From assembly GCF_002356555.2 (NCBI RefSeq), contig NZ_AP017372.2:1116001-1180000 (forward strand): 64,000 nt of DNA, in the 5' to 3' direction. Shown in pieces: positions 30,007 through 41,262 of the stretch. Below the pieces are notes generated by a model. It searched no databases. It was not told where the DNA came from and saw nothing but the letters and a program-made list of their open reading frames with translations. Each line of letters begins with the position of its first letter. Position 1 is the stretch's first letter. The position numbers and the translations under genes were made by a program. This DNA is from Halorhodospira halochloris (GTDB taxonomy: Bacteria > Pseudomonadota > Gammaproteobacteria > Nitrococcales > Halorhodospiraceae).

Positions 30007-30573
30007 ATGTTCGAAGCAGTTCTCGCCGTACACGTCGTTATCGCCGTAGTGCTAGTTGTACTGGTATTACTCAATCAAGGGAAAGGCGCCGATATGGGTG
30101 CCGCGTTTGGCAGTGGAGCCTCCAGTACGGTATTCGGCTCGGCTGGTGCGGCGACGTTCATGACCAAGCTCATCGCTTCGCTAGGAACCCTCTTTTTTGT
30201 CACTAGTTTATCTCTAGCAGTAATGGCGACTCGCGGCATCGGGATGGGTCAGGATCCTTCAGTCATTGGAGATGAACCGGACGTGGAAGAGCTGCCGGCT
30301 AGCGAGGCCCCGGAGGCGCCAGATTCGCCTGATGCTCCTGATGCTCCCGGCGAGCCAGCGCAAGCCCCTGACGAGCCAGCAGATGCGGCGGATGAGGCCC
30401 CGGAGGCTCCTGAACAGGTTCCTGAGGAACCAGCAGAAGAGGCCCCGGAGGCTCCAGCAGAGGCACCAGAAGCCCCGGAGGAGCCAGCGGAGGACGGGGA
30501 TGTTGCCCCTGAGGCCCCGGCTGCCCCGGCGCCCGAGGGTGACGTAGCGCCCGAGGAGCCTGCAGAAGAGTAG
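30007..30573 (+). CDS. secG: Preprotein translocase subunit SecG with a long acidic tail
   Basis: Residues 1-80 are ordinary SecG: two membrane helices around the conserved LLNQGKGADMGAAFGSGAS loop. From about residue 88 to the end (188) is a tail of Pro, Glu and Ala (repeats of EAPEAP, EEPAE, DAPDAP), roughly doubling the usual length of ~110. SecG assists SecYE with SecA-driven translocation. The tail is expected on the periplasmic side by standard SecG topology (both ends out); its function is unknown. Confidence 0.92.
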   Translation: MFEAVLAVHVVIAVVLVVLVLLNQGKGADMGAAFGSGASSTVFGSAGAATFMTKLIASLGTLFFVTSLSLAVMATRGIGMGQDPSVIGDEPDVEELPASEAPEAPDSPDAPDAPGEPAQAPDEPADAADEAPEAPEQVPEEPAEEAPEAPAEAPEAPEEPAEDGDVAPEAPAAPAPEGDVAPEEPAEE

Positions 30574-30665
30574 GGGCAGTTTTTCTGCTTGAGATTAGCT
30601 CAGGCGATTGGTAATATGCGCATTCGCTAAGCCGATGTGTTTGTGGCGCTTAGCATAAGATAAAT

Positions 30666-30750
30666 GCCGAAGTGGTGGAATTGGTAGACACGCCGTCTTG
30701 AGGGGGCGGTGGCGCAAGCCGTGCCGGTTCGAGTCCGGCCTTCGGCACCA
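30666..30750 (+). tRNA. tRNA-Leu(GAG)
   Basis: 85 nt with acceptor GCCGAAG/CTTCGGC, class II long variable arm, anticodon loop TTGAGGG giving GAG, T arm GCCGGTTCGAGTCCGGC, and encoded CCA at 30748-30750. The secG-tRNA-Leu order is common in gammaproteobacteria. Confidence 0.97.
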
Positions 30751-30802
30751 GATATCTTGACTGTGGTTTATTTATCCAGGTGGAGTCCTGAGTCCTTTGA
30801 AC

Positions 30803-31390
30803 ATGGCTATGGCGACCCTGATAGTAGGCTTGGTTCTCTTCCTGGGGGCGCACAGTTCCCGGCTCCTGGTCCCGGGGTGGCGGGCAGTCCAAATTGAGCG
30901 CTTGGGAGAACAGCGCTGGAAGGGCATGATGGCCCTGACCTCGCTGGCGGGGCTTGTCCTGCTTGTGATCGGTTACTCTCTCTCTTACCCCGAGCAAAAT
31001 CCACTGTGGGCAGCCCCCGCCTGGTTAGATCCCATCCTGGGCACGTTGATGCTCTTCTCATTTATCTTGGTTGCGGCAGCCTTTGTGCGGGGCAGCCAGA
31101 TCCACCATCGGCTTGGCCACCCTCTGGTAGCCGGAGTGGCCGTTTGGGCCCTGGTTCATCTCATCGCCACTGGAGGGCGGCCTGCAGACTTGGCCCTCTA
31201 TGGGTTGTTTATGTTGTGGGCTAGTGCCGAGTTTATAAGTCTGCGGCGGCGCGATCTCGCCGCTGGTGCCAGTTTCAGTGACGGTCGGATGGCTCTGGAT
31301 GGGGTTGCTATATTTGCCGGGCTAGTTGCCTACCTTGCCTTCGTCTTCTTTTTGCATCATTTCTTGTTCGGCGTGCCTGCCTTCCGCTGA
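30803..31390 (+). CDS. NnrU-family membrane protein
   Basis: About 195 residues, five to six membrane helices, with the family's HSSRLLVPGWR near the N-terminus and RLGHPLVAGVAVWALVHL in the middle. NnrU proteins are linked to nitrite/NO metabolism or isoprenoid/carotenoid chemistry (15-cis-zeta-carotene isomerase relatives); role here unclear. Start taken at ATG 30803; TTG 30797 and ATG 30809 are alternatives. Confidence 0.82.
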   Translation: MAMATLIVGLVLFLGAHSSRLLVPGWRAVQIERLGEQRWKGMMALTSLAGLVLLVIGYSLSYPEQNPLWAAPAWLDPILGTLMLFSFILVAAAFVRGSQIHHRLGHPLVAGVAVWALVHLIATGGRPADLALYGLFMLWASAEFISLRRRDLAAGASFSDGRMALDGVAIFAGLVAYLAFVFFLHHFLFGVPAFR

Positions 31391-31500
31391 ATAGATAAGA
31401 GACAGCCTATTTGGGTCAACGCTGGTAGAGTAGCTGCCTGCGCGAGATGCTCGACCCCGGTATATTGTTTGGTTATGCTGACCGCAAGAGCGTCAGGATC

Positions 31501-31547
31501 TTTTTTTGTAACTATAACTCTTTATTAGTCAGGAAGTTACAAAAAAA
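31501..31547. repeat. AT-rich inverted repeat upstream of the nuo promoter
   Basis: 13-bp perfect arms TTTTTTTGTAACT (31501-31513) and AGTTACAAAAAAA (31535-31547) with a 21-nt loop. It sits just 6 bp upstream of the -35 box. It could be a bidirectional terminator for the preceding gene or a protein-binding site. Confidence 0.7.
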
Positions 31548-31553
31548 TTCTGG

Positions 31554-31583
31554 TTGACAGGGAGTCCCGGGGCTCCGTAAACT
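31554..31583 (+). promoter_or_regulatory. Predicted nuo operon promoter
   Basis: Perfect TTGACA (31554-31559), 18-bp spacer and TAAACT (31578-31583). The spacer contains GGAGTCCCGGGGCTCC (31561-31576), a palindrome broken only at two positions, which would put an operator between the boxes. nuoA starts ~65 bp after the predicted start. Confidence 0.65.
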
Positions 31584-31653
31584 CCATACACCTTAAAATG
31601 CGGTGGAGCACGGTGCGCCACCAGCTCAAGCAGGATCGGAGCAGCGTAAAATA

Positions 31654-32010
31654 ATGCTAGAAGAATATCTGCCGGTCTTAATGTTCATAGTCGTCGGGCT
31701 CGTGTTTGGAGTTCTGCCGCTGGTTGCCGGCTTTGTGCTCGGGCCGCGGCGGGCTGGACCTGAGAAGCAGGCCCCTTACGAGTGTGGCTTCGACGCCTTT
31801 GAAGACTCACGAATGAAATTCGATGTGCGTTACTATCTAGTGGCGCTGCTTTTCATTCTCTTTGATCTGGAGATCGCCTTCCTTTTCCCGTGGGCTATAG
31901 TGCTTGAAGATATAGGCCTGTTTGGCATAGCTGCAATGGGTGTATTTGTTGGCCTGCTGGTTATAGGTCTCCTCTACGAGTGGCAGAAAGGGGCACTGGA
32001 ATGGGAGTAG
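31654..32010 (+). CDS. nuoA: NADH-quinone oxidoreductase subunit A
   Basis: 118 residues from ATG 31654; an upstream in-frame ATG (31603) would add 17 non-membrane residues and is less likely. Three membrane helices and the family loop [21 protein letters not shown], ending in [10 protein letters not shown]. First gene of the complete 14-gene complex I operon. Confidence 0.94.
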   Translation: MLEEYLPVLMFIVVGLVFGVLPLVAGFVLGPRRAGPEKQAPYECGFDAFEDSRMKFDVRYYLVALLFILFDLEIAFLFPWAIVLEDIGLFGIAAMGVFVGLLVIGLLYEWQKGALEWE

Positions 32011-32477
32011 AAGGCCTGCTTGAGCGTGGCTATGTAACCACGACGGCTGATGCATTGATCAATTGGTCGCGTACCGGTTCACTTTGGCCGGTGACGTTTG
32101 GTCTGGCCTGCTGTGCGGTTGAAATGATGCACGTGGCTGCCCCACGCTACGACTGGGATAGGAATGGCTTGATCTTCCGGCCGAGTCCCCGCCAGTCGGA
32201 TGTGATGATTGTGGCTGGAACCTTGTGCAATAAGATGGCACCCGCTTTGCGCAAGGTCTACGATCAGATGCCCGAGCCTAAGTGGGTAATATCCATGGGT
32301 TCATGTGCCAATGGTGGTGGGTACTACCACTACTCTTATTCAGTGACTCGCGGCTGTGATCGGATAGTGCCGGTTGATATTTACGTCCCGGGTTGCCCAC
32401 CTACGGCGGAAGCCCTGTATTACGGGATCCTCCAACTCCAAAACAAGATTCGCCGGACGGATACCATTGCGCGCTGA
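32001..32477 (+). CDS. nuoB: NADH-quinone oxidoreductase subunit B
   Basis: 158 residues from ATG 32001, overlapping nuoA by ten bases. Carries the N2 4Fe-4S ligands: the adjacent pair in GLACCAVEM, Cys in MGSCANGGG and Cys in [12 protein letters not shown]2 passes electrons to quinone. Confidence 0.97.
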   Translation: MGVEGLLERGYVTTTADALINWSRTGSLWPVTFGLACCAVEMMHVAAPRYDWDRNGLIFRPSPRQSDVMIVAGTLCNKMAPALRKVYDQMPEPKWVISMGSCANGGGYYHYSYSVTRGCDRIVPVDIYVPGCPPTAEALYYGILQLQNKIRRTDTIAR

Positions 32478-32487
32478 GGGAGATTCC

Positions 32488-33225
32488 ATGGCCGAGCCCG
32501 ATATTCTTTGTGAGCAGCTATGCGAGCAATTTGCAAGCCAGATCCTCGCGAGCAAGGTTGAGTATGGCGAGGTTACAATTGAGGTGGCGCCGGAGAGTCT
32601 TGTTGCCATAATGCGCGAATTGCGCGATGCCCCGCAGTGGCACTTCGAGCAGTTGATAGATGTCGCCGGGGTTGATTATGCCACCTATGGTCAGGATGAA
32701 TGGACAACAGAGCAGGCGAGTAGTACCGGTTTTAGTCGTGGAGTAACCGATCCGGGCGTAGGTCGATTAGGACGAACCGGTATTTACGGCCTGCAGCCGA
32801 TAACCGAAAACACCGGCCGACGCCTGGCAGCTGTCTACCACCTGCTCTCCTTAAAGCACGGCCACCGGCTTCGGGCCCGTTGCTTTGCTACTGATGACGA
32901 TTTCCCGGTGATACCCTCGTTGGTGGAGGTTTGGGGATCAGCAAACTGGCCTGAGCGAGAGGCCTTCGACCTTTATGGGATCATCTTTGAAGGCCACCCA
33001 GATTTGCGCCGGATTCTCACCGACTACGGGTTTGTCGGCCACCCCTTCCGCAAGGACTTCCCGATGATAGGTGATGTCGAACCCTATTTTGATGAGGATA
33101 AGGGGCGTGTTGTCTATGTGCCGGTGCAGATTGAGCCACGTGTTCTCACTCCGCGAGTGATACGTGACGATAATCGCCAGCAGCAGTCTCGCGGTTCGGC
33201 TCAGGAGGGGCAAGGGAATGACTGA
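32488..33225 (+). CDS. nuoC: NADH-quinone oxidoreductase subunit C
   Basis: 245 residues from ATG 32488 with GAGGGAG upstream. Contains the 30-kDa subunit signature ([29 protein letters not shown]) of the peripheral arm. nuoC and nuoD are separate here, not fused as in E. coli. The C-terminal ~20 residues are Gln/Arg-rich and overlap the start of nuoD by eight bases. Confidence 0.96.
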   Translation: MAEPDILCEQLCEQFASQILASKVEYGEVTIEVAPESLVAIMRELRDAPQWHFEQLIDVAGVDYATYGQDEWTTEQASSTGFSRGVTDPGVGRLGRTGIYGLQPITENTGRRLAAVYHLLSLKHGHRLRARCFATDDDFPVIPSLVEVWGSANWPEREAFDLYGIIFEGHPDLRRILTDYGFVGHPFRKDFPMIGDVEPYFDEDKGRVVYVPVQIEPRVLTPRVIRDDNRQQQSRGSAQEGQGND

Positions 33226-34471
33226 GTTTCAGAGCTACACAATCAACTTCGGACCGCAGCACCCGGCGGCGCACGGTGTGCTGCGCCTAGTGCTGGAGAT
33301 GGATGGCGAGGTAGTCAAGCGCGCCGACCCCCATATAGGCTTGTTGCACCGGGCGACTGAGAAGCTTGCCGAGACCAAACCGTATAATCAGTCGATCGGT
33401 TATATGGATCGGCTTGATTACGTCTCCATGCTTTGCAGCGAGCACGGCTATGTGCGTGCCATTGAGAAGCTGCTCGACATCGAGCCACCGCGTCGAGCTC
33501 AGTACATTAGGGTAATGCTTGATGAGGTCACCCGTATCCTCAACCACTTGATGTGGTTGGGCAGCCACGGGCTAGATGTCGGCGCGATGAGCGCATTTCT
33601 CTATGCGTTCCGCGAGCGCGAAGATCTGATGGACGTTTACGAAGCCGTCTCCGGGACGCGCATGCATGCCACCTATTATCGCCCAGGAGGCGTCAATCGC
33701 GATCTGCCCGATCAGATGCCGCGTTATGAGGCTTCACCATATCGTAGCGATAAAGAGCTACGTGAGATGAACCGAGCTCGAGAAGGCTCGTTGCTCGATT
33801 TTCTTGATGACTTCACTGAGCGCTTCCCCCATTGTGTTGATGAGTATGAGACGCTGCTGACCGATAACCGGATCTGGAAGCAGCGCCTAGTAGATGTCTG
33901 TCCTATCTCGGCAGAGCGGGCACTGTCCCTAGGCTTTACTGGGGCTATGCTGCGTGGCTCAGGGGTGGAGTGGGATCTGCGTAAAACGCAGCCTTATGCC
34001 GTCTATGACGAGCTTGATTTTGATATCCCGGTAGGAACTAATGGCGATAGCTACGACCGTTATTTGGTCCGAGTTGAGGAGATGCGCCAATCGAATCGGA
34101 TTATCAAACAGTGTGTTGATTGGCTGCGTGATAACCCCGGGCCGGTTCGTATTGATGACCCGAAGGTTGTGCCTCCCTCGCGTGAGCGGATGAAAGATGA
34201 CATGGAGGGGCTGATCCATCACTTCAAGCATTACAGTGAGGGGTACTGCCCGCCACCGGGAGAGGTCTACGCTGCGGTTGAGGCGCCTAAGGGTGAATTC
34301 GCTACATATATTATCTCGGATGGGGCCAATAAGCCTTACCGACTCAAGATAAGGCCGCCTTGTTATTACCACCTAGCGGGGATGGATGAAATGATACGTG
34401 GCTATATGTTGGCAGATGTGGTTACTTTGATCGGCTCGCTTGATGTGGTCTTCGGGGAGGTGGATAGGTGA
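33218..34471 (+). CDS. nuoD: NADH-quinone oxidoreductase subunit D
   Basis: 417 residues from ATG 33218 with a strong AGGAGGGG. 49-kDa subunit: [15 protein letters not shown] near the N-terminus contains the quinone-site His; [11 protein letters not shown] and the C-terminal DVVFGEVDR are typical. Confidence 0.97.
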   Translation: MTEFQSYTINFGPQHPAAHGVLRLVLEMDGEVVKRADPHIGLLHRATEKLAETKPYNQSIGYMDRLDYVSMLCSEHGYVRAIEKLLDIEPPRRAQYIRVMLDEVTRILNHLMWLGSHGLDVGAMSAFLYAFREREDLMDVYEAVSGTRMHATYYRPGGVNRDLPDQMPRYEASPYRSDKELREMNRAREGSLLDFLDDFTERFPHCVDEYETLLTDNRIWKQRLVDVCPISAERALSLGFTGAMLRGSGVEWDLRKTQPYAVYDELDFDIPVGTNGDSYDRYLVRVEEMRQSNRIIKQCVDWLRDNPGPVRIDDPKVVPPSRERMKDDMEGLIHHFKHYSEGYCPPPGEVYAAVEAPKGEFATYIISDGANKPYRLKIRPPCYYHLAGMDEMIRGYMLADVVTLIGSLDVVFGEVDR

Positions 34472-34980
34472 GTCAGGAGACAGAGCAGGTTGAGCTGCTG
34501 AGTGCCGATCAGCGCCAGCGCATCGATAAGTGGTTAGCTCAGTATCCAAGTGATAGTAGTGGGCGAAAATCAGCGATAATCCCTGCTTTGCACATAATGC
34601 AGGATGATAATGGCGGCTATCTGGAGCGTAACCACGTTGAGGCAGTAGCTGATTATATCGGTATGCCGCGGGTAGAGGCCTTCGAGGTTGCTACCTTCTA
34701 CTCTATGTTCCATCTTGACCGGCCGACCGGTAGGCACAAGGTCAATATCTGTACCAATATCTCCTGCTGGCTCAATGGCGCCGATGATTTGGTGGCCTAC
34801 GCCGAGCAGCGCTTAGGGATTCGACAGGGTGAGACGACAGCAGATGGTAGGATCACCCTGGTGCGTGAGGAGGAGTGCCTAGCCGGCTGTGTTGGAGCGC
34901 CGATGATGGTCGTCGATGGTCACTATTACACCCATCTTACCCGTGAGCGGATCGACGAGATCCTCGACGGGTTGAGCTAA
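34468..34980 (+). CDS. nuoE: NADH-quinone oxidoreductase subunit E
   Basis: 170 residues, GTG start overlapping nuoD (GTGA). Thioredoxin-like 2Fe-2S protein; cluster N1a ligands in CTNISC and ECLAGC. Confidence 0.96.
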   Translation: MSQETEQVELLSADQRQRIDKWLAQYPSDSSGRKSAIIPALHIMQDDNGGYLERNHVEAVADYIGMPRVEAFEVATFYSMFHLDRPTGRHKVNICTNISCWLNGADDLVAYAEQRLGIRQGETTADGRITLVREEECLAGCVGAPMMVVDGHYYTHLTRERIDEILDGLS

Positions 34981-35001
34981 CCGGCGGGGCGCGGAGGAGC
35001 C

Positions 35002-36282
35002 ATGGTCAATCAAGTGTGCTTCACTACCCTCGGCTACGAGCAGCCCTGGAGCCTGGAGAACTACCGTAAGGTCGGCGGTTATCAGGCCTTGGAGAAGGTG
35101 CTCAAAGGTAAGATGCCAGCAGCTGAGGTCATCGACCAAGTAAAGCAGAGTGGTTTGCGAGGGCGCGGCGGTGCAGGATTCCCCCCGGGGATAAAGTGGG
35201 GCTTCATGCCTCGTGAGAGCCAAGTACAAAAGTATTTGGTTTGTAATTCGGATGAATCCGAGCCGGGCACTTGCAAGGATCGCGATATTTTGCGCTTCAA
35301 CCCACACGCGGTCGTCGAAGGCATGGTCATCGCCGGCTACGCCATGGGGGCGAGCATCGGTTATAACTATATGCGCGGTGAATTCCATCATGAGCCTTTT
35401 GAGCGCATGGAAAAGGCCGTTGCCGAAGCGCGCCAGGCCGGTTATCTAGGCGATAACATCCTTGAATCCGGGTTCAGCTTTCAGCTTTATAACCACTATG
35501 GTGCCGGTGCGTACATCTGCGGTGAAGAATCGGCACTAATGGAGTCCCTTGAGGGTAAGAAAGGCCAGCCGCGCTATAAGCCGCCATTCCCCGCGCAGTA
35601 CGGGGTGTATGGCAAGCCAACTACCATAAATAACACCGAGACCCTAGCCTCGGTGCCCGCGGTTATCCGCAATGGCGCAGAGTGGTTTCTCAATCTTGGT
35701 AAGCCCAACAATGGTGGCGAGAAGATATTTTGCGTCTCGGGGCATGTTGAAAAACCCGGCAACTTTGAAATCCCCATGGGCACCCCGTTCCGGGAGCTTT
35801 TGGATATGGCTGGCGGGGTACGCGGTGGTCGTCGGTTAAAGGCGGTGATCCCGGGAGGCAGTTCGACACCGGTAGTGCCCGGAGAGGCCATGCTAGCAAC
35901 CAACATGGACTACGATAGCCTCCAGCACGCCGGTTCAATGCTCGGCTCAGGTGCGGTCATAGTCATGGATGAGACTACTGATATGGTCAGGGCTTTGGCC
36001 AGGATTGCGCGTTTCTACTACGCCGAATCATGTGGTCAGTGTACGCCTTGCCGCGAGGGGACTGGCTGGCTCTATCGCACTCTGATGCGCATTGTCGAGG
36101 GCAATGGGCGCTTTGAGGACTTGGATAAGCTCGATGCGGTCGCCGAGCAGATTGCCGGTCATACCATTTGTGCATTCGGAGATGCTGCAGCCATGCCGGT
36201 ACAGAGCTTCCTAAAGCATTTTCGCAATGAGTTTGAGCACTACATCATGCATGGAAGGTCGGTTGTGGAGGCTGCAGCATGA
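35002..36282 (+). CDS. nuoF: NADH-quinone oxidoreductase subunit F
   Basis: 426 residues, ATG after GGAGGAG. FMN and NADH binding ([15 protein letters not shown], the [16 protein letters not shown] region) and the N3 4Fe-4S ligands [12 protein letters not shown] plus Cys in HTICAFGDA. The site where NADH hands electrons to complex I. Confidence 0.97.
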   Translation: MVNQVCFTTLGYEQPWSLENYRKVGGYQALEKVLKGKMPAAEVIDQVKQSGLRGRGGAGFPPGIKWGFMPRESQVQKYLVCNSDESEPGTCKDRDILRFNPHAVVEGMVIAGYAMGASIGYNYMRGEFHHEPFERMEKAVAEARQAGYLGDNILESGFSFQLYNHYGAGAYICGEESALMESLEGKKGQPRYKPPFPAQYGVYGKPTTINNTETLASVPAVIRNGAEWFLNLGKPNNGGEKIFCVSGHVEKPGNFEIPMGTPFRELLDMAGGVRGGRRLKAVIPGGSSTPVVPGEAMLATNMDYDSLQHAGSMLGSGAVIVMDETTDMVRALARIARFYYAESCGQCTPCREGTGWLYRTLMRIVEGNGRFEDLDKLDAVAEQIAGHTICAFGDAAAMPVQSFLKHFRNEFEHYIMHGRSVVEAAA

Positions 36283-38738
36283 GCTCCAGCGCAGAGAGCG
36301 TAGATACTGTCACCATCGAGATCGACGGTCGCTCGGTGGAGGCGCGCAAGGGTGAGCAACTGATCGAGGCGGCGGATAGGGTAGGCATCCATGTGCCGCG
36401 GTTTTGCTACCATCGCCATCTCTCAGTGGTAGCCAGCTGCCGGATGTGCCTGGTAGAGGTGGAGCGGGCCCCTAAGTTGATGCCGGCTTGCGCGACGCCG
36501 GTAGCCGATGGCATGAAGGTAACAACTCAATCGCAGCGGGTATTTAACGCCCAGCGTGGGGTAATGGAGTTCCTGCTCATCAACCACCCCCTCGACTGCC
36601 CGATCTGCGATCAGGGCGGTGAGTGTGAACTGCAGGATCAATCGGTTGGCTACGGTAGCGGGTTGTCGCGTTTTAATGAAGGTAAGCGCGTGGTTGCCGA
36701 TGAGGACCTTGGTCCACTGGTAGCCACTGAGATGACCCGTTGCATCCACTGTACACGGTGTATTCGGTTTCTTGATGAGATTGCCGGAGAGCCGGATTTA
36801 GGTGGCATGAACCGCGGTGAGAAGCTGCAAATATCAACCTATACCGGTAAACACCTGCAGTCTGAACTGTCAGCTAATATCGTCGACTTGTGTCCGGTCG
36901 GGGCGCTGACCAACAAGCCTTTCCGCTTCCGTGCTCGTCCCTGGGAGTTGCTCAGCTTCCCTGCGGTATCGCCGCACGACGGCGTTGGCTCGCAGCTCCA
37001 GCTACATACATTCCAGGGTAGGGTGGTGCGGGCGGTGCCGCGGGTTTGCGATACCATCAATGAGAACTGGATCAGTGACCGTGACCGCTTTGGCATAGAG
37101 GGGCTTAACTCGCCACAACGTCTTGCTAATCCGCAGGTGAAACGCGACGGCCGCTGGCAGGAGATAGACTGGGGTGAGGCGGTAAATATCGCCGCTGCCA
37201 GGCTGCGCGAGGTGATTGATAACCATGGCCCGGAGTCGATCGGCGGGCTCATCGCCCCGAGTGCGACTCTCGAGGAACTCTACCTGGGTGGGCAACTGCT
37301 ACATCAAATAGGTTCGGCCAATGTCGATCACCGGCTGCGCGAGGTCGATGTCCGCGATCAGGACTCAGCCCCGGTGTATCCCTATCTCGGCCAATCAATA
37401 GCGGATCTTCAGGACTCTGCGGCGATACTTTTGATTGGTAGTTATCCGCGTCATGAACAGCCACTGATCAACCACCGGCTGCGTAAGGCAGCGCAGGCTG
37501 GTGGTGATGTTATGGCGATCAACCCGCGCGGCTTTGACTGGAACTTTGATTTGGCAAGAGAACTCGCCGTTGCCCCCGATAAACTCCTCGCGGAGCTAGC
37601 AGGTGTGGCGCAGGCCCTAGCTGAAAAGCGCCAACAGAAGCTTCCCCAGCACCTCGGTGCTGAGATAGGCCAGATCAAGGTAACTGATGCGGCGCGAGAT
37701 ATAGCGCAGCGCTTGCTCGATGGCCAACAATCTAGCGTACTGCTTGGCAATCTGGCTATGAGCCATCCTCAGGCCGCTACTCTGCGGGCCCTAGGTAGCC
37801 TTATCGGTGAGTGGAGTCGATCCCGCTTTGGGGTGCTTGCAGAGGCGGCTAATAGCGTTGGTGGATGGTTAGCTGGTGCGTTGCCTCATCGCAGGGTAGG
37901 TGGTGCTAGTTCGGCAAGGCAAGGACTCGCCGCTAATCAGATGCTGCGCGCCGGTTTGCGCGCTTATCTGCTCTTTAACGTGGAGCCGGATAACGATCTA
38001 TGGGATCCGGCAGCGGGCCGCGCAGCGCTGGAGCAGGCTGATCACGTGGTGGCAATAACCACCTTTGCCGATGAGCGTCTGCGCGAGGTTGCCGACCTGC
38101 TTTTGCCGGCGGCGGCGTTTGGCGAGACAGCTGGTACTTACGTCAACAATGAAGGGGCTTGGCAGAGCATTCGCGGCGTCGCCAAACCCTATGCCCAGGC
38201 TAGGCCGGGGTGGCGCATTTGGCGGGCCCTGGGTACTGTGCTTGAGTTGGATGGTTTTGATTACGAGGATATTGCCCAAGTTCATGCAGAGATAGCGGGC
38301 AAGTGTCGTGATATCACTCCCGCAGCGCAATATCCGGTAGATGCTTTGCAGGCTTCAAAACAAGCCACATCTAGTGATACTAAGCAGGACCATAAGCGGA
38401 ATGAAAAGAATAAAAGCAAACAAACAAATTGCCTGGCGCTGGGAGGAGACGTGCCCATCTATTCAGGCGATCCTTTGGTTCGGCGCTCAGCGCCGCTGCA
38501 GCAGGCCCCAATAGCCGGGGCCCTGGGAGTAGCTGTCGCGCCGCAGACGGCCCGGCAGCTAGGGGTAAACACAGATCAGGTCACCCCGGTTAGGGTGCGG
38601 GCTAACGGCGCGGCACTTGAGTTGCCGCTAACCGTTTGCTCACATATCCCCGCGGGTACGGCTTGGATCCCGGCAGGGCTTGCTGAGCGGGCGCCGCTCG
38701 GCCCGGCTTACGGGACCGTGACCATAGAAGCGCTCTAG
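36279..38738 (+). CDS. nuoG: NADH-quinone oxidoreductase subunit G
   Basis: 819 residues. N-terminal 2Fe-2S domain ([15 protein letters not shown]), His-Cys cluster ([17 protein letters not shown]), 4Fe-4S cluster ([10 protein letters not shown]) and a molybdopterin-oxidoreductase-like large domain that holds no Mo. Around residues 690-720 is a polar run ([20 protein letters not shown]) that looks like an unstructured linker. ATG overlaps the nuoF stop. Confidence 0.95.
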   Translation: MSSSAESVDTVTIEIDGRSVEARKGEQLIEAADRVGIHVPRFCYHRHLSVVASCRMCLVEVERAPKLMPACATPVADGMKVTTQSQRVFNAQRGVMEFLLINHPLDCPICDQGGECELQDQSVGYGSGLSRFNEGKRVVADEDLGPLVATEMTRCIHCTRCIRFLDEIAGEPDLGGMNRGEKLQISTYTGKHLQSELSANIVDLCPVGALTNKPFRFRARPWELLSFPAVSPHDGVGSQLQLHTFQGRVVRAVPRVCDTINENWISDRDRFGIEGLNSPQRLANPQVKRDGRWQEIDWGEAVNIAAARLREVIDNHGPESIGGLIAPSATLEELYLGGQLLHQIGSANVDHRLREVDVRDQDSAPVYPYLGQSIADLQDSAAILLIGSYPRHEQPLINHRLRKAAQAGGDVMAINPRGFDWNFDLARELAVAPDKLLAELAGVAQALAEKRQQKLPQHLGAEIGQIKVTDAARDIAQRLLDGQQSSVLLGNLAMSHPQAATLRALGSLIGEWSRSRFGVLAEAANSVGGWLAGALPHRRVGGASSARQGLAANQMLRAGLRAYLLFNVEPDNDLWDPAAGRAALEQADHVVAITTFADERLREVADLLLPAAAFGETAGTYVNNEGAWQSIRGVAKPYAQARPGWRIWRALGTVLELDGFDYEDIAQVHAEIAGKCRDITPAAQYPVDALQASKQATSSDTKQDHKRNEKNKSKQTNCLALGGDVPIYSGDPLVRRSAPLQQAPIAGALGVAVAPQTARQLGVNTDQVTPVRVRANGAALELPLTVCSHIPAGTAWIPAGLAERAPLGPAYGTVTIEAL

Positions 38739-38763
38739 GCGGCAGCAAAGGACGATCAAGGGC

Positions 38764-39792
38764 ATGTTCGAGACACTTTTGTGGCATTCCGCCAAGATCT
38801 GGGCCATATTGATACCGCTGTTCATAGCTGTGGCTTATTACACCTATGTTGAGCGGCGTGTTATAGGCTATATGCAGGATCGGCGTGGCCCTAACCGGGT
38901 GGGATATGCGGGGCTACTCCAACCCATTGCTGATGCCCTGAAGCTCCTGTTCAAGGAGATCACGGTTCCGAGCAACGCCAACCGCGTACTGTTTTTGATT
39001 GCGCCGACCATGGCCATCATGCCTGCCCTGGCAGCCTGGGCGGTGGTGCCTTTCGGCGAGGGGATGGCGGTAGCCGCTATCAATGCCGGGGCTCTCTACA
39101 TCCTGGCAATGACCTCATTGGGTATATACGGCCTGCTGCTTGCCGGGTGGGCTTCCAACTCTAAATACGCCCTGCTGGGCACTTTACGGGCCTCGGCGCA
39201 GGTCGTCTCTTACGAGATAGCCCTCGGATTCGCCTTAGTCGGTGTTTTAATGGCTGCCGGAACTATGAATATGGGCGGTATCGTTGAGGCTCAAGCCGGG
39301 CCGTTCTGGGAGTGGTTCTGGCTGCCTCTGCTCCCCCTGTTTATCGTCTATTGGATCTCCGGTGTAGCAGAGACGAACCGGTCACCGTTCGATATAGCCG
39401 AGGGTGAGTCGGAGATTGTCGCCGGCTTCCACGTCGAGTACTCAGGTATGGCCTTTGCCATATTCTTTTTGGCCGAATACGCCAATATGCTGCTTATCTC
39501 GATCCTGGCGGCGACCTTCTTCCTCGGTGGTTGGTATTCACCTTTTGAGGGGTTGCCGGTACTGGGGCCGGCCTTCGACTGGGTGCCGGGGACGGTATGG
39601 GTACTGCTTAAGACAGCTTTCTTTGCCTTCTGCTATCTGTGGTTCCGCGCTACCTTCCCGCGCTATCGTTATGATCAGTTGATGCGCCTGGGCTGGAAGG
39701 TTTTGATCCCAGTGACAGTGGTATGGCTGGTGGTGCTTGCCGGCCTTATCTATGTCGGCGTCGGCCCCTGGTTTGATGGAGTGAGCACATGA
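38764..39792 (+). CDS. nuoH: NADH-quinone oxidoreductase subunit H
   Basis: 342 residues, eight membrane helices, with [18 protein letters not shown] and [27 protein letters not shown] conserved. Forms the quinone chamber and joins the membrane to the peripheral arm. Confidence 0.97.
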   Translation: MFETLLWHSAKIWAILIPLFIAVAYYTYVERRVIGYMQDRRGPNRVGYAGLLQPIADALKLLFKEITVPSNANRVLFLIAPTMAIMPALAAWAVVPFGEGMAVAAINAGALYILAMTSLGIYGLLLAGWASNSKYALLGTLRASAQVVSYEIALGFALVGVLMAAGTMNMGGIVEAQAGPFWEWFWLPLLPLFIVYWISGVAETNRSPFDIAEGESEIVAGFHVEYSGMAFAIFFLAEYANMLLISILAATFFLGGWYSPFEGLPVLGPAFDWVPGTVWVLLKTAFFAFCYLWFRATFPRYRYDQLMRLGWKVLIPVTVVWLVVLAGLIYVGVGPWFDGVST

Positions 39793-40277
39793 GGCCGCTA
39801 AGCGATTACTTGCGAAGCTTTTTCCTGGTGGAGTTGTTGCGCGGGATGCGCCTTACCGGGCGGCACTTTATTAACCGCAGCATCACCCTGGAATTCCCCG
39901 AGGAGCGCGCGCCGAAGTCACCGCGCTTTAGGGGCCATCTGGCTTTGCGCCGCTATCCGAATGGCGAGGAGCGCTGCATTGCCTGCAAGCTCTGCGAAGT
40001 GGTATGTCCGGCGCAGGCAATAACCATCGAATCGCACCAGCGCGAGGATGGGACACGGCGTACAACCCGCTACGAAGTGGATATGTTCAAGTGTATCTAT
40101 TGCGGTTTCTGTGAAGAGTCTTGCCCGGTAGATTCAATAGTGTTGACCCGTTTAGATACTTATCACGCTGAACAGAGTAGTGAGCGGGTGATAGATAAAC
40201 AGAAGTTGCTGCATATGGGCGATCAGTATGAGAGTCAGATCGCGGCAGATCGCGCCGTCGACGCGCCATACCGATAA
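39789..40277 (+). CDS. nuoI: NADH-quinone oxidoreductase subunit I
   Basis: 162 residues with two 4Fe-4S motifs, [12 protein letters not shown] and [12 protein letters not shown] (clusters N6a and N6b). ATG overlaps the nuoH stop. Confidence 0.97.
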   Translation: MRPLSDYLRSFFLVELLRGMRLTGRHFINRSITLEFPEERAPKSPRFRGHLALRRYPNGEERCIACKLCEVVCPAQAITIESHQREDGTRRTTRYEVDMFKCIYCGFCEESCPVDSIVLTRLDTYHAEQSSERVIDKQKLLHMGDQYESQIAADRAVDAPYR

Positions 40278-40295
40278 GCGAGGGCGGTACTGACG

Positions 40296-40904
40296 ATGGA
40301 ACAGATAATTTTCTACATCTTTGCCGGCGTGTTGCTGTTCGCGGCAACGATGGTCATTAGTGTCCGTAACCCAGTGCACGCCGCCTTATTTCTGGTCTTG
40401 GCCTTTTTTAATGCGGCGATTATTTGGGTGCTCTCCGGCGCCGAGTTTCTCGGCCTTGCCTTGATAGTGGTCTATGTCGGAGCAGTGATGGTGCTGTTTA
40501 TGTTCGTGCTGATGATGCTCGACATAAATACCGCCGTAATGCGCGAGGGCTTTGCTAGATACTTGCCGGTAGGGCTGCTAGTGGCCGTGTTAATGTTCGT
40601 GCAACTGGTTGTGGTGATCCTCTCAGAGCAGGTTGACCTGGTCGGTGGCTTTATTCCCGAGCCATCGGCCGATGTCAACAACATCCGCGCCATAGGCGAG
40701 GTGCTCTACACGGTCTACGTCTATCCATTCGAGATAGCTGCGGTGATTCTCCTCGTTGCGATAGTCGCTGCCATCTCATTGACCATGCGCCGCCGGCCGG
40801 ATACTGCTCGTCAGGATGTGCCTAAGCAGCTCTCGGCGCGCAAAGAGCAGCGCCTGCGCTTAGTACAAATGGGGCGCAAAGACCGGAGGCGCTCGTCAGA
40901 ATGA
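40296..40904 (+). CDS. nuoJ: NADH-quinone oxidoreductase subunit J
   Basis: 202 residues, five membrane helices (e.g. [24 protein letters not shown]). A basic C-terminal tail of about 35 residues follows the last helix. Confidence 0.94.
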   Translation: MEQIIFYIFAGVLLFAATMVISVRNPVHAALFLVLAFFNAAIIWVLSGAEFLGLALIVVYVGAVMVLFMFVLMMLDINTAVMREGFARYLPVGLLVAVLMFVQLVVVILSEQVDLVGGFIPEPSADVNNIRAIGEVLYTVYVYPFEIAAVILLVAIVAAISLTMRRRPDTARQDVPKQLSARKEQRLRLVQMGRKDRRRSSE

Positions 40905-40953
40905 GCGGTTCGAGGCGTATTCAACCAACAATGAATATAAGCGGGAAGGCCCA

Positions 40954-41259
40954 ATGATCGAGCTCTCCAATTACCTGATCCTAGGGGCACTGCTCTTCAG
41001 CCTCGGTGTGGCGGGGATCTTCATAAACCGCAAAAACGTTATTTTGTTGCTGATGTGCATTGAGCTGATTCTGCTCGCTGTGAACATCAACTTCATCGGT
41101 TTCTCCGCCTATCTTGAGGATTTGGCTGGGCAGATCTTTGTCTTCTTCATCCTCACAGTAGCGGCGGCAGAGGTTGCTATCGGGTTGGCGATAGTAGTCG
41201 TGCTCTTCAGATCACGCGGTGATATCAACGTCGCCGCCATGGATGCTATGAGGGGGTAA
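40954..41259 (+). CDS. nuoK: NADH-quinone oxidoreductase subunit K
   Basis: 101 residues, three helices, with conserved membrane glutamates in [14 protein letters not shown] and [17 protein letters not shown] after GGGAAGG. Confidence 0.97.
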   Translation: MIELSNYLILGALLFSLGVAGIFINRKNVILLLMCIELILLAVNINFIGFSAYLEDLAGQIFVFFILTVAAAEVAIGLAIVVVLFRSRGDINVAAMDAMRG

Positions 41260-41262
41260 GCC

